64,000 nt of DNA from Chryseobacterium gleum. GTDB lineage: Bacteria > Bacteroidota > Bacteroidia > Flavobacteriales_D > Crocinitomicaceae. Shown piece by piece: positions 19,236 through 28,224 of the stretch. Made by a program: the position numbers and the translations under genes. Below the pieces are notes generated by a model. The model searched no databases and had not been told where the DNA came from. It worked only from the letters and a program-made list of their open reading frames with translations. The stretch's first letter is position 1; every line of letters starts with the position of its first letter. The stretch is from NCBI GenBank assembly GCA_945897805.1, contig CAMDFX010000008.1, positions 84,739 to 148,738 of the forward strand, given 5' to 3'.

Positions 19236-19258
19236 TTAAGGGTCATTTTGACACTAAG
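19236..19258 (+). promoter_or_regulatory. candidate operator of the starch/Entner-Doudoroff regulon
   Basis: TTAAGGGT-CATTTTG-ACACTAAG. The right half-site is perfect against CTTAGTGT-N7-ACACTAAG, and the left matches 5 of 8. It lies 37 bases before the start of the small starch-binding gene. The core TCATTTTGACACTAAG is nearly identical to the susC site. No good -7 element was found at the expected distance. Confidence 0.6.
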
Positions 19259-19294
19259 TTAAACTTTTTATGAATATCATTTAAACAAAAAATT

Positions 19295-19897
19295 ATGAAA
19301 AAAATCTTTACTATTTGTGCTGCGTTGTTCTTAGGAACTACTGCTTTTTCTCAAACTGTAGGTCTTATCGGACCAGCTATTCCAGGAAACACTTGGGGTG
19401 CAGACTCTACAATGAACACATCTGACAATGAAAACTTCACATTGACTTTGGATTTATTAGCTGATGTAATCAAATTCAGACAAGATGATGATTGGGCTAT
19501 CGCTTGGGGTGATGGTGGTTTCCCTACTGGAACAGGTGATGTTGCTGGTGGTTCTCCAAATATTGCTGTGCCAGTTGCAGGAAATTACACAGTTACTTTC
19601 GTCTTGTCTACTGCTGTTTACAATTTCACATTGAACGTTGCAAGTATTTCTGAAAATTCAGCTAACATGAATTTGTCAGTTTACCCAAATCCATCAAATG
19701 AGTCTGTAAATTTCAGATTTGATGCTGCAAACGAAGCTACAGTTACATTATTTGATTTAGCTGGAAAAGAAGTTTCTTCTAAAACTGAGAATGCACAAAC
19801 AATTAACGTAAACACTGAAGACTTAAACGCTGGTATCTACATGTACCAAGTTAAAGTTGGTAACAACGTTACAACTGGAAAAATTTCTAAAAAATAA
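19295..19897 (+). CDS. small T9SS-secreted SusE/F-like starch-binding protein
   Basis: 200 residues: signal peptide (to about residue 20, TAFSQ), one binding module at about 21-110, and a type A T9SS sorting domain at about 125-200 (LSVYPNPSNESVNF ... GKISKK). The module carries the pattern VIKFRQDDDWAIAWGDGGFPTGT and then NIAVPVAGNYTVTF, which resembles the carbohydrate-binding domains of SusE/SusF-type outer-membrane starch-binding proteins. Those are lipoproteins with two or three modules; this one has a single module and a T9SS end instead of a lipobox. A candidate operator precedes it and a terminator follows. Starch binding is inferred from this similarity and from the neighbouring amylase. 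Confidence 0.75.
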   Translation: MKKIFTICAALFLGTTAFSQTVGLIGPAIPGNTWGADSTMNTSDNENFTLTLDLLADVIKFRQDDDWAIAWGDGGFPTGTGDVAGGSPNIAVPVAGNYTVTFVLSTAVYNFTLNVASISENSANMNLSVYPNPSNESVNFRFDAANEATVTLFDLAGKEVSSKTENAQTINVNTEDLNAGIYMYQVKVGNNVTTGKISKK

Positions 19898-19915
19898 TTA
19901 GAATCTTTTTTATTG

Positions 19916-19945
19916 AAAGCCTAGGTTTTGCCTAGGCTTTTTTTT
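19916..19945 (+). terminator. rho-independent terminator
   Basis: AAAGCCTAGG-TTTTG-CCTAGGCTTT and a T run: a 10-bp perfect stem directly after the small starch-binding gene. It partly separates that gene from the amylase gene that follows. Confidence 0.92.
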
Positions 19946-19993
19946 CTCTAATAAACTACCTTAAAAAATAGAATCAACTTTAAATTATTAGAT

Positions 19994-22768
19994 ATGAATA
20001 AGTTATTAGTCATTATTGTCAGTTTTTTTGCTTTTCAGTTTGGTTCAATTGCACAACTAATTAGTGTTTCGCCCGCTTTTCCAACAGCGAGTGATGTTGT
20101 TACAATTACTTACAAAGCAAATGAAGGAAATGCAGCATTAACAGGAGTTTCAGCCGTGTATGCGCACATGGGATTGATAACAAGCACCAGTACTTCCAAC
20201 ACCAATTGGCAATTTGTGCAAGGGGTTTGGGGCACAGCTGATGCCAATGTATTAATGACTAATATTGGAAATAATACGCATCAAATTACAGTTGACATAA
20301 GTACTTTTTACGGTTTTCCCGGCGGAACTGTTGTCAATAAATTGGCTTTTGTTTTTAGAAATGCTGCGGGAACTATTGTTGGCAGAAATGCAGACGGAAG
20401 TGATATTCTTTATGATGTTTATCCTTCAAATGCTGGTTTTCTCTCAAAAATATTTGAACCGACTTTAAATACAGTGGTCAATTTAAACGACCAACTTCCA
20501 ATTATTGGAAAAACCAATCAGACAGCCAATTTGTCTTTGAAAGACAACGGAGTCTTGGTCAATTCTGTAAACAATGCAATGGAATTGAGTTATGCAATAA
20601 CTGCCAATACTCCTGGGGATCATATTGTTGAATTTATTGCAGATAACGGAAGCGAAATTCAAATTGATACTGTAATGTATGTTGTTAATCCAACAGTAAA
20701 CGCCATCGATCCGCCGTCAAATACAGTTGATGGCTTAAATAGAATTGATGACAATACGATTCTCATTCGACTTTTTGCTCCTGAAAAAAACAATGTTTAT
20801 GTCATCGGAGATTTCAATGATTGGAGTCCAAGTATTTCAAATCACATGAATCGCTCAGTTGATGGAAAAACTTGGTGGTTACAGATTTCAGGATTGACGC
20901 CAGATGTGGTTTATGGATATCAATTTTACATAGATGGAAGTTTAAAATTAGCAGATCCATATTCGCTTTTGATTGCAGATAAAAATAACGATGGAAGTAT
21001 TTCAGCGTCTGTTTATCCTGATCCATATAGCTATCCAAATGGATTGACTGACGGATTTATCTCACTTTTCAAAACAAATAATCCATCTTTTAATTGGCAA
21101 AATGACGGTTTTACAAAGCCTCAAAATAAAGAATTGGTTATTTATGAATTGTTGGTTCGTGATTTTATTGCCTCGCACAACTATCAAACATTGGCTGATA
21201 CCATTCGATATTTGGCAAATATGGGAATCAATGCGATTGAATTGATGCCGGTTAACGAATTTGAAAACAACGAAAGTTGGGGCTACAATCCGAGTTTTCA
21301 CATGGCTTTGGATAAATACTACGGAACACCTGAACACTTTAAAGCTTTTGTAGATATTTGCCACGAAAAAGGAATTGCTGTGATCATGGATATCGCTTTA
21401 AATCATACTTTTGGACAAAGTCCCATGGTAAATATGTATTGGGACGCTGCAAATAATAGAACTGCAGCAAATAGTCCTTGGTTCAACGCAGTTTGTCCAC
21501 ATGAGCCATATTGCTGGGGATATGACATGAACCACGAAGCGCAAGCTACCAAAAATTACATTGACCGAATCAACCAGTATTGGTTAAATGAATTCCACAT
21601 CGATGGTTTTAGATTTGACTATACCAAAGGATTTGTAAATAGCGCTGCATCATACAGCAATACAAGAATCGACATTTTGAAAAGAATGGCAGACACAATT
21701 TGGGCAACTCATCCTGAAGCGTACATTATTCTGGAACATTGGGCAGATAATAATGAAGAAAAAATTCTTTCTGATTATGGAATGATGCTTTGGGGAAATT
21801 TGACTTATGAGTATCATCAAGCAATGAAAGGAAGTGGATCAAATTTTTCAAATGGAATTTACACTGCCCGCGGTTGGACAAATCCTCATTTAATTACTTA
21901 TGTAGAAAGTCATGATGAAGAACGAGGGGTTTTTGAAGCAGTGGAGTTTGGAAGCGTATCGAATTTGGCACATACTGTAAAAGATAATTTACCAGTTGCC
22001 TTGCAGAGAGCTCAAACTGCTGCAGTATTAATGTTGACAGCTCCAGGACCAAAAATGATTTGGCAATTTGGAGAATTGGGATATGATTATTCCATTGATT
22101 ATGGCTGTAGAGTGTGTAATAAACCAATTCTTTGGAATTATTTCCTACAAAATAACAGAAGGCAATTATATGATGTTTACAGCGCCACCATTAAGTTGAA
22201 AACGCAGAATGAGGTGTTTAAATCTGGAACATTGCAGTATGCTTTGTCTTCTACAGTAAAAAGATTGACTTATACACATCCAACAATGGATGCGGTTGTG
22301 TTGGGTAATTTTGCAGTACAAAATTCAATTACATCAGTCAGTTTTCCACAACAAGGCTGGTGGTATGAATATTACACTGGCGATAGTTTGCAAATAACGC
22401 AGACATCAACAGCAATCACTTTGAAGCCAGCAGAATATAGGGTTTACACAACGACAAAATTGACAAAACCTGAAATACTTTCGACAGTTGGCTTAGAAGA
22501 ATTGATGGAAAATAGTTTTGAAATGAATCTTTTTCCAAATCCAACAGTAGATGAAATTCAAGTGCAATTTGACATGAAACTTGCAGGCGATGTTACTCTA
22601 AAAGTGATTGATTTAAAAGGTACCTTAGTTTTCGAAAAAGAAATAAATCATGTCGATGAAGGACCTTTTAAATACAAACTTAATGCCAGTTCGCTAGAAA
22701 AAGGCACTTATCTGATTTTAATTCAGACGAATCAAGGGTTTGCAAATCAAATATTTATTAAGGAATAG
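19994..22768 (+). CDS. T9SS-secreted GH13 alpha-amylase family enzyme with CBM48-like domain
   Basis: 924 residues. Signal peptide (to about residue 20, GSIAQ), a beta-sandwich domain at about 22-150, a second linker-like domain, a CBM48/isoamylase-N-like module at about 250-335 (VYVIGDFNDWSP), and a GH13 barrel from about 375. GH13 catalytic residues are present: nucleophile Asp in GFRFDYTKG (about 537), acid/base Glu in ILEHWAD (about 579) and Asp in VESHDEE (about 637). The C-terminal about 80 residues (MNLFPNPTVDEIQV ... NQIFIKE) are a type A T9SS sorting domain. The CBM48 module suggests action on branched alpha-glucan. It is transcribed downstream of the starch-binding gene and ends at a strong terminator shared with the convergent operon. 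Confidence 0.92.
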   Translation: MNKLLVIIVSFFAFQFGSIAQLISVSPAFPTASDVVTITYKANEGNAALTGVSAVYAHMGLITSTSTSNTNWQFVQGVWGTADANVLMTNIGNNTHQITVDISTFYGFPGGTVVNKLAFVFRNAAGTIVGRNADGSDILYDVYPSNAGFLSKIFEPTLNTVVNLNDQLPIIGKTNQTANLSLKDNGVLVNSVNNAMELSYAITANTPGDHIVEFIADNGSEIQIDTVMYVVNPTVNAIDPPSNTVDGLNRIDDNTILIRLFAPEKNNVYVIGDFNDWSPSISNHMNRSVDGKTWWLQISGLTPDVVYGYQFYIDGSLKLADPYSLLIADKNNDGSISASVYPDPYSYPNGLTDGFISLFKTNNPSFNWQNDGFTKPQNKELVIYELLVRDFIASHNYQTLADTIRYLANMGINAIELMPVNEFENNESWGYNPSFHMALDKYYGTPEHFKAFVDICHEKGIAVIMDIALNHTFGQSPMVNMYWDAANNRTAANSPWFNAVCPHEPYCWGYDMNHEAQATKNYIDRINQYWLNEFHIDGFRFDYTKGFVNSAASYSNTRIDILKRMADTIWATHPEAYIILEHWADNNEEKILSDYGMMLWGNLTYEYHQAMKGSGSNFSNGIYTARGWTNPHLITYVESHDEERGVFEAVEFGSVSNLAHTVKDNLPVALQRAQTAAVLMLTAPGPKMIWQFGELGYDYSIDYGCRVCNKPILWNYFLQNNRRQLYDVYSATIKLKTQNEVFKSGTLQYALSSTVKRLTYTHPTMDAVVLGNFAVQNSITSVSFPQQGWWYEYYTGDSLQITQTSTAITLKPAEYRVYTTTKLTKPEILSTVGLEELMENSFEMNLFPNPTVDEIQVQFDMKLAGDVTLKVIDLKGTLVFEKEINHVDEGPFKYKLNASSLEKGTYLILIQTNQGFANQIFIKE

Positions 22769-22783
22769 AATTTCAATTATTAA

Positions 22784-22818
22784 ACAAAAAAACGGCTCTT
22801 TTGGAGCCGTTTTTTTTT
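22784..22818. terminator. bidirectional terminator between convergent amylase genes
   Basis: AAAAAAACGGCTC-TTTT-GGAGCCGTTTTTTTT: an 8-bp GC-rich stem with A run on one side and T run on the other, suitable for both strands. Confidence 0.9.
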
Positions 22819-22890
22819 GTTTAAATTATCATGCCTTTTTACACTGTGAAGTGAAGCAATTTCATGTTATAATGCAAGCAAATTGTTGTC

Positions 22891-25254
22891 TTACAATTTC
22901 ACAAATTGTTTACGAATAATCTGATTTCCTTGAGTCAGTTCAATGAAATAAACGCCAGCTTTCAGTCTTTCAGTCGACAATTGATAAGCATCGTTGCCTC
23001 CATTCAAGTCAAAATGCTCTAAAATTCGACCATCCATTCCTATGAAATTGATTTTGAGATTTTCTGAAAGGATTTTTTCAAATGTAAGATTCAAAATATC
23101 ATTCGTTGGATTTGGATAAATATTTGTTGCTGTAATTTCACTTTCTTCCAAATTTGCAAATGAAAATGCGCAAGCACAATTGTTTTTGACCACCGATGGA
23201 TCAACAACTTCAGGTGCTAAATAATTCAGTTTTACATAGCATTTTTGACCTGTTTGCGTGGTTGTTGTATTTTTGATTTTCACAGTCATCCAGCCACTGT
23301 AGGTAGGAACGATAGAATCAATAATTGTTCCTGCGGCAGAGATTGAATCAAATTCCGCACAATCTTTGTCTGCATATAAAACAGTAATTGAATTGTTTGC
23401 GTTTTCAGGATACAATTCCAATTTTACTTTTTCACCCGCTTTCACGAAAATTTTTCCAACAACCCTGCATTGATTGCTATTGTCAGGAAGTGCACCTCCT
23501 TGTTTCAAAGATAAAGTATGTCTGTCACCCAAATCTCCCGACATTTCCCATTCTTGAGAAATTCGTTTATTTGGCTGATTATAGTTGGTTGTTATGCCCG
23601 CTGGTGCCCAAATGGAATAACCTCTTCTTCCCAAAAGTGCAGAACCGTCGCATGGAGGAATAGCAATATCTGCCTTTCCGCCGCCGTAAACTGTAATTGT
23701 AGTTGTTCCGTTTGCACCTGAATAATCTGTTAAAATCGTGCCATCACTCCAAGCTGTTTGCACGCCAACCAGATTTTGCCATGTTGACCATTGATCATTC
23801 ACAGCCACCAATGCTTTTCCTTCTCTTTCAATTACCAAAGCGTCTGCAGCTTGCCATCTCACCAAGTAATTTCCTTCTTTGAAGTGCAAATTTTGGTGAC
23901 ACCAAAGCAGATTTTCCATGTCACTGTAAATAGGTAATTGTGCAACATCCGAAGGAGAATGGGAAAAACGATTACTCAAATAACCGATATTGAATAAATC
24001 TTCAAAGAAAATTTGTGGTGCGCCATCAACGGCTAAAATAATCGCGTGAACAACACTTTTTCGTCCATCATTTGGTTCAACGTGCGGTGCGAGCTCATTG
24101 CCTGAATCCCAGCCGATGTAGTTTCCATTCGCATCTTTTTCTGGTCTGAAAGTATCGTGATTGTTCACAAAAGGAACGGTTTTATATCTATTTTGCTGCT
24201 GATAACTTGGCACAGTGCCCAAATCAAATCCACCATTTCCAGAAACAATTCCTGCAATCGCATTTCTCAAGCCGAAATCAAAAGTTCCAGCCCTGCTTTG
24301 AACATCTGAAACCCATGTGTCTAACTCATTTGTACCGCCAACCCATTCTCCAACAGCAAACATATCTTCACCACCATTTGCCCAGAGTGAACCAAACTGA
24401 ATATTCCATAAAAAATCTTCAGCAACATATGTTGGGAAATGTTTCACCGCATCTAATCTTACACCATCCCAGCCAACTTGTTTTTTGTACCAAATCATCC
24501 AATTTCTCATGTTGTCACGCATGTAATTTGAAGTTTGAGTTGGATTGTAAGTTGCATTTCCGCTAGCGCCAAAAGCATTTGCTTCGTAAGAAATATCTGG
24601 CCCCCAATAAGGCGAATTGATTGGATTTGTGCAACAAGGATTATTTGCATTTGGGTAAAAATTCGACCAGTTTTTTGGAAATCTTCCCGATCTGTTTAGA
24701 TAACTGGCAGCACTTTCGTTAGTTCCAGGTGTATCAAAACAAGAATATCTGAAATTTTTGTATTTATTGGTACTTCCATCATCCATGGCCGTAACATCTT
24801 GCCCACCTAGACCAAGTCCAGAGCCAGCGCCCGTAACGTGATTTAAAACGATATCTTGAATAACATCAATTCCATTGGCCTTCAAAACGGCGACCATTCT
24901 GAGCAATTCGTCTTTGTCGCCCATTCTGGTTTTTACATTTCCTTTTTGATATTTATCGCCCAAATCATAATGGTCAAATGGTGCATAACCAACGCTATTG
25001 GTTCCTGTGTTTTTAATTGTTGGCGGAATCCAAACTGCGTCAATTCCCAGGGATTTTAGCCTTGGCGCAATTTCCACCAGGTAATTAGACCAACCATTTG
25101 GATAATTGCTATTCCAATAGTCCCACCAAAAACCTTGTAAAACAATTTGCCTTCTGGTGTTATTTACTTGTGAATTAATGTTTTGTGAAAATAAATTCAG
25201 GACGAGAAAAATGATAATTCCTGTAATTTTTGGTTGAATGAACGAATTCTTCAT
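22891..25254 (-). CDS. T9SS-secreted GH13 alpha-amylase
   Basis: 787 residues from the ATG at 25254, which starts the signal peptide (MKNSFIQPK...INSQ). An in-frame ATG at 25293 would add 13 residues. The GH13 barrel spans about 30-480 with GVRLDAV (nucleophile, about 266), AVGEWVG (acid/base, about 301) and NNHDTFRP (about 365). A beta-rich region follows, and a type A T9SS sorting domain ends the protein (NIYPNPTNDILNL ... RKQFVKL). It is the last gene of the maltose operon, only 2-41 bp after the GH65 gene depending on the start. It probably hydrolyses starch at the cell surface to supply maltodextrins. Confidence 0.9.
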   Translation of the reverse strand: MKNSFIQPKITGIIIFLVLNLFSQNINSQVNNTRRQIVLQGFWWDYWNSNYPNGWSNYLVEIAPRLKSLGIDAVWIPPTIKNTGTNSVGYAPFDHYDLGDKYQKGNVKTRMGDKDELLRMVAVLKANGIDVIQDIVLNHVTGAGSGLGLGGQDVTAMDDGSTNKYKNFRYSCFDTPGTNESAASYLNRSGRFPKNWSNFYPNANNPCCTNPINSPYWGPDISYEANAFGASGNATYNPTQTSNYMRDNMRNWMIWYKKQVGWDGVRLDAVKHFPTYVAEDFLWNIQFGSLWANGGEDMFAVGEWVGGTNELDTWVSDVQSRAGTFDFGLRNAIAGIVSGNGGFDLGTVPSYQQQNRYKTVPFVNNHDTFRPEKDANGNYIGWDSGNELAPHVEPNDGRKSVVHAIILAVDGAPQIFFEDLFNIGYLSNRFSHSPSDVAQLPIYSDMENLLWCHQNLHFKEGNYLVRWQAADALVIEREGKALVAVNDQWSTWQNLVGVQTAWSDGTILTDYSGANGTTTITVYGGGKADIAIPPCDGSALLGRRGYSIWAPAGITTNYNQPNKRISQEWEMSGDLGDRHTLSLKQGGALPDNSNQCRVVGKIFVKAGEKVKLELYPENANNSITVLYADKDCAEFDSISAAGTIIDSIVPTYSGWMTVKIKNTTTTQTGQKCYVKLNYLAPEVVDPSVVKNNCACAFSFANLEESEITATNIYPNPTNDILNLTFEKILSENLKINFIGMDGRILEHFDLNGGNDAYQLSTERLKAGVYFIELTQGNQIIRKQFVKL

Positions 25255-25295
25255 CTTATAAATATTTAATCTTGATAATAATTTTTCAATCAAAT

Positions 25296-27584
25296 TTATG
25301 CGGTTACTTGTAACTTTGTTTCCATCTTGGAATGCGCCAAAATTTCGATTGCTTGCCCAAGTATCATTGCTTTGATTGCGCTTTCGCCTTTGTTTTCTAT
25401 CGATATATTTTCTTTTGAAATCGATAAACTCAAAGGTTGATTTTGGTGGAAAATATTAAATTCATATTTTGACCATTCAGTTGGAATAATTGGATTCAAA
25501 ACCAAATTTTCACCTTGAACACGCACGCCAGCAAGACCTTCAACTACACTCATCCACGTTCCCGCCATACTCGTGATGTGCAAACCTTCAGCTACTTCGC
25601 GGTTGTAATCGTCGAGATCCAATCTTGAAGTTCTCAAATACATTTTATAAGCAGTTGCTTTATCTCCAATTTTTGCAGACATGATTGAATGAATACAAGG
25701 CGAAAGTGAAGATTCGTGCACCGTTTTTGGTTCGTAAAAATTGAAATTATCCTTGATTTCATCCATTGAAAATTGATCTTCAAAAAGATAAATTCCTTGC
25801 AAAACATCGGCTTGTTTGATAAAAACAGATCTTAAAATTCTGTCCCAAGACCAATGTTGGTTAATGGGTCTCTCATTTTCAGGAATATCTGTTGCATTCA
25901 ATAATACTTTATCCAAAAAGTTATCTTGTTGCAAGAAAATATTAGAATCTTTCATTTTTGGCAAATAGATATTGGTGATCAAATGTTTCCATGATTCACT
26001 TTCGCCTTCGCGCAAAATTTGTCTTTTATCACCGAGTTTTTCTTCAACTTCTAAAGTGTAGGTCAAACACCATTTTGCAATGTAATTCGTGTACCAATTG
26101 TTATTCACATTGTTTTCATATTCATTTGGACCAGTAACACCCAGCATCACAAATTGTTGCTTATCTTCAGACCAATTGAATCTTTGTGCCCAAAAACGGG
26201 CAATTCCAATCAACACATCGCGTCCAAATTCACGTACATATTCCCAATCGTTGGTATGTCTTTCGTAATTGTGAATTGCAAAAGCAATCGCACCATTTCT
26301 GTGAATTTCCTCGAAAGTGATTTCCCATTCGTTGTGACATTCTTCGCCATTCATGGTCACCATCGGATACAAAGCAGCACCATCTGTAAATCCTAATTTC
26401 GTTGCGTTTTCTATCGCTTTGTCCAATTGATTGTAGCGGTATTTTAGCAATTGACGTGAAATTTTTTGTGGGGCAGTTTTCAGGAAAAACGGAATGCAAT
26501 AAGCTTCAGTATCCCAATAAGTAGCACCTCCATATTTTTCGCCGGTAAAACCTTTTGGTCCGATATTTAGTTTAGAATTATTTCCTGTGTATGTTTGATA
26601 CAAGTGGAAAATATTAAAGCGAATCGCCTGTTGTGCAGATTTATCGCCTTCAATTTTCACATCAGCATTCACCCAAATTTGTTTCCAAGCTTCTTTGTGT
26701 TCGTCATGCAAAGCATCAAAACCGCGCGTGTAAGCTTCGGTCACTTGATTGATTGCTGCAGCCACAGTATTGAATTCAGAGTGATTGATCGTTGAAGTAA
26801 TTGAAACATACTTTTTGAGGGTATATTTTTTTCCTTGTGCTAAAAAATGTTCAAAATGATTGTCAATATATAAATCCGCTTGTTTGATATTTGGATGGAT
26901 ATCAAGCAAAGTATTTTCTTCCCAAAAGGAGAATCGCATCGCCGTTGCAACAAGAAAATTCGTCTTTTTTGTCCGTGCACTTACGACACCTTTTTTTGTG
27001 CCAACTCTTTCTGTATCTCTAGTCCAGAAAAATTCATCGTAATTTGAATCTGAATTATTCACATTGCCATCTAAATAAGGAGTGAATTTCACATTTCCAG
27101 AAAAATTTAAGGGTGTAATGGCATATTTTATTGCCGCAATTTCTTCGTTATGCATGGAACAAAAGCGGGTAGAAACAATTTCAATTTCTTTATTTTCAGC
27201 AGTAACACAGCGAAATTTGCGAGTTAAAGTGCCAGTAAACATGTCTAATTCTCGATAAAAAGATTTTATTTCAGACGTAAATAAATCAATTTCTTTCCCG
27301 TCGATTTCAATTTTTATTCCAATCCAATTACATGAATTAATCACTTTTGCAAAATATTCAGGGTAGCCATTTTTCCACCAACCAACGCGCGTTTTGTCCG
27401 GGTAATAAACACCACCAACATAACTTCCTTGTAAACTTTTTCCGGAGTAAGTTTCTTCAAAATTGGCTCTTTGACCAAAACTACCGTTTCCGATAGCAAA
27501 AATGCTTTCAGCTTGTTCTTGTTTGTTTGCATCGAATTTGTTCTCGATGATTTTCCATTCGTCTATTTCAAACAAATTGTTCAT
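25296..27584 (-). CDS. GH65 maltose phosphorylase
   Basis: 762-residue cytoplasmic enzyme of glycoside hydrolase family 65. It splits maltose with phosphate into glucose and beta-glucose 1-phosphate. The family core is clear: GNGSFGQRANFEE near residue 32, the catalytic glutamate in NEWEITFEEIHRNGA near 415-428, and WDTEAY near 355. Trehalose and kojibiose phosphorylases belong to the same family; maltose is preferred here because pgmB follows after 2 bp and amylases, a maltose carrier and SusCD surround it. It is the fifth gene of the kinase-led operon. Confidence 0.9.
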   Translation of the reverse strand: MNNLFEIDEWKIIENKFDANKQEQAESIFAIGNGSFGQRANFEETYSGKSLQGSYVGGVYYPDKTRVGWWKNGYPEYFAKVINSCNWIGIKIEIDGKEIDLFTSEIKSFYRELDMFTGTLTRKFRCVTAENKEIEIVSTRFCSMHNEEIAAIKYAITPLNFSGNVKFTPYLDGNVNNSDSNYDEFFWTRDTERVGTKKGVVSARTKKTNFLVATAMRFSFWEENTLLDIHPNIKQADLYIDNHFEHFLAQGKKYTLKKYVSITSTINHSEFNTVAAAINQVTEAYTRGFDALHDEHKEAWKQIWVNADVKIEGDKSAQQAIRFNIFHLYQTYTGNNSKLNIGPKGFTGEKYGGATYWDTEAYCIPFFLKTAPQKISRQLLKYRYNQLDKAIENATKLGFTDGAALYPMVTMNGEECHNEWEITFEEIHRNGAIAFAIHNYERHTNDWEYVREFGRDVLIGIARFWAQRFNWSEDKQQFVMLGVTGPNEYENNVNNNWYTNYIAKWCLTYTLEVEEKLGDKRQILREGESESWKHLITNIYLPKMKDSNIFLQQDNFLDKVLLNATDIPENERPINQHWSWDRILRSVFIKQADVLQGIYLFEDQFSMDEIKDNFNFYEPKTVHESSLSPCIHSIMSAKIGDKATAYKMYLRTSRLDLDDYNREVAEGLHITSMAGTWMSVVEGLAGVRVQGENLVLNPIIPTEWSKYEFNIFHQNQPLSLSISKENISIENKGESAIKAMILGQAIEILAHSKMETKLQVTA

Positions 27585-27586
27585 GC

Positions 27587-28219
27587 TTAAATTAATTTGA
27601 ATTCTGTTAAATCGTTTAAATATAAATCCCCAAGTTCCGCTATTTCTGGATTTCCGACTGCAATGGAATAAAAACCACCATCTTTAGCAGCTTTGATACC
27701 ACTTTCAGCATCTTCAAAAACGACGCATTCGGCAGGTTCAAAACCCATCGCTTCCGCACCTTTCAAAAATACTTCTGGATTTGGTTTTGGATTTTGCACC
27801 ATATTTCCATCTACGATAATATGAAAAGAATCAATCAAATTTAAACGCTCCAAAATAAATTTTGCGTTTTTACTTGAAGATCCAACAGCCAAAAGAATGC
27901 CTTTTTCCTTGGCTCTAAGTAGCAAATCAGCCACGCCTTTCAGCATGTTTTCAGCAGTGATAGAAGCGATTGAATCTAAGTAAAATTTGTTTTTGGAAAC
28001 CAAATAATCATTGAAAGTTTCTTCACTGATTTCAATATTTCCGATGGATAAAATGGTTTTCAAAGAATCTACTCGGCTTAAACCTTTCAATTTTTCATTG
28101 TCTTTTTCAGTAAAAGCAACGCCTAAACTATCGGCAGTTCTTTTCCATGCGATGAAATGATTGTGTTCTGTATTGACAATGACGCCATCCAAATCAAATA
28201 TTAAGCCTTTAATTTCCAT
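27587..28219 (-). CDS. pgmB: beta-phosphoglucomutase
   Basis: A 210-residue HAD-superfamily enzyme that turns beta-glucose 1-phosphate into glucose 6-phosphate. The nucleophile and acid/base pair sit in FDLDGVIVNT (Asp9, Asp11). KGLSRVDSL near 46 is typical of the beta-PGM cap, and VGSSSKNA and VFEDAESGIKAA follow. Two bases separate it from the GH65 gene and five bases from the MFS gene, so translation is tightly coupled. It hands glucose 6-phosphate to Zwf, whose gene is about 5 kb away on the other strand. Confidence 0.93.
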   Translation of the reverse strand: MEIKGLIFDLDGVIVNTEHNHFIAWKRTADSLGVAFTEKDNEKLKGLSRVDSLKTILSIGNIEISEETFNDYLVSKNKFYLDSIASITAENMLKGVADLLLRAKEKGILLAVGSSSKNAKFILERLNLIDSFHIIVDGNMVQNPKPNPEVFLKGAEAMGFEPAECVVFEDAESGIKAAKDGGFYSIAVGNPEIAELGDLYLNDLTEFKLI

Positions 28220-28224
28220 TTATT

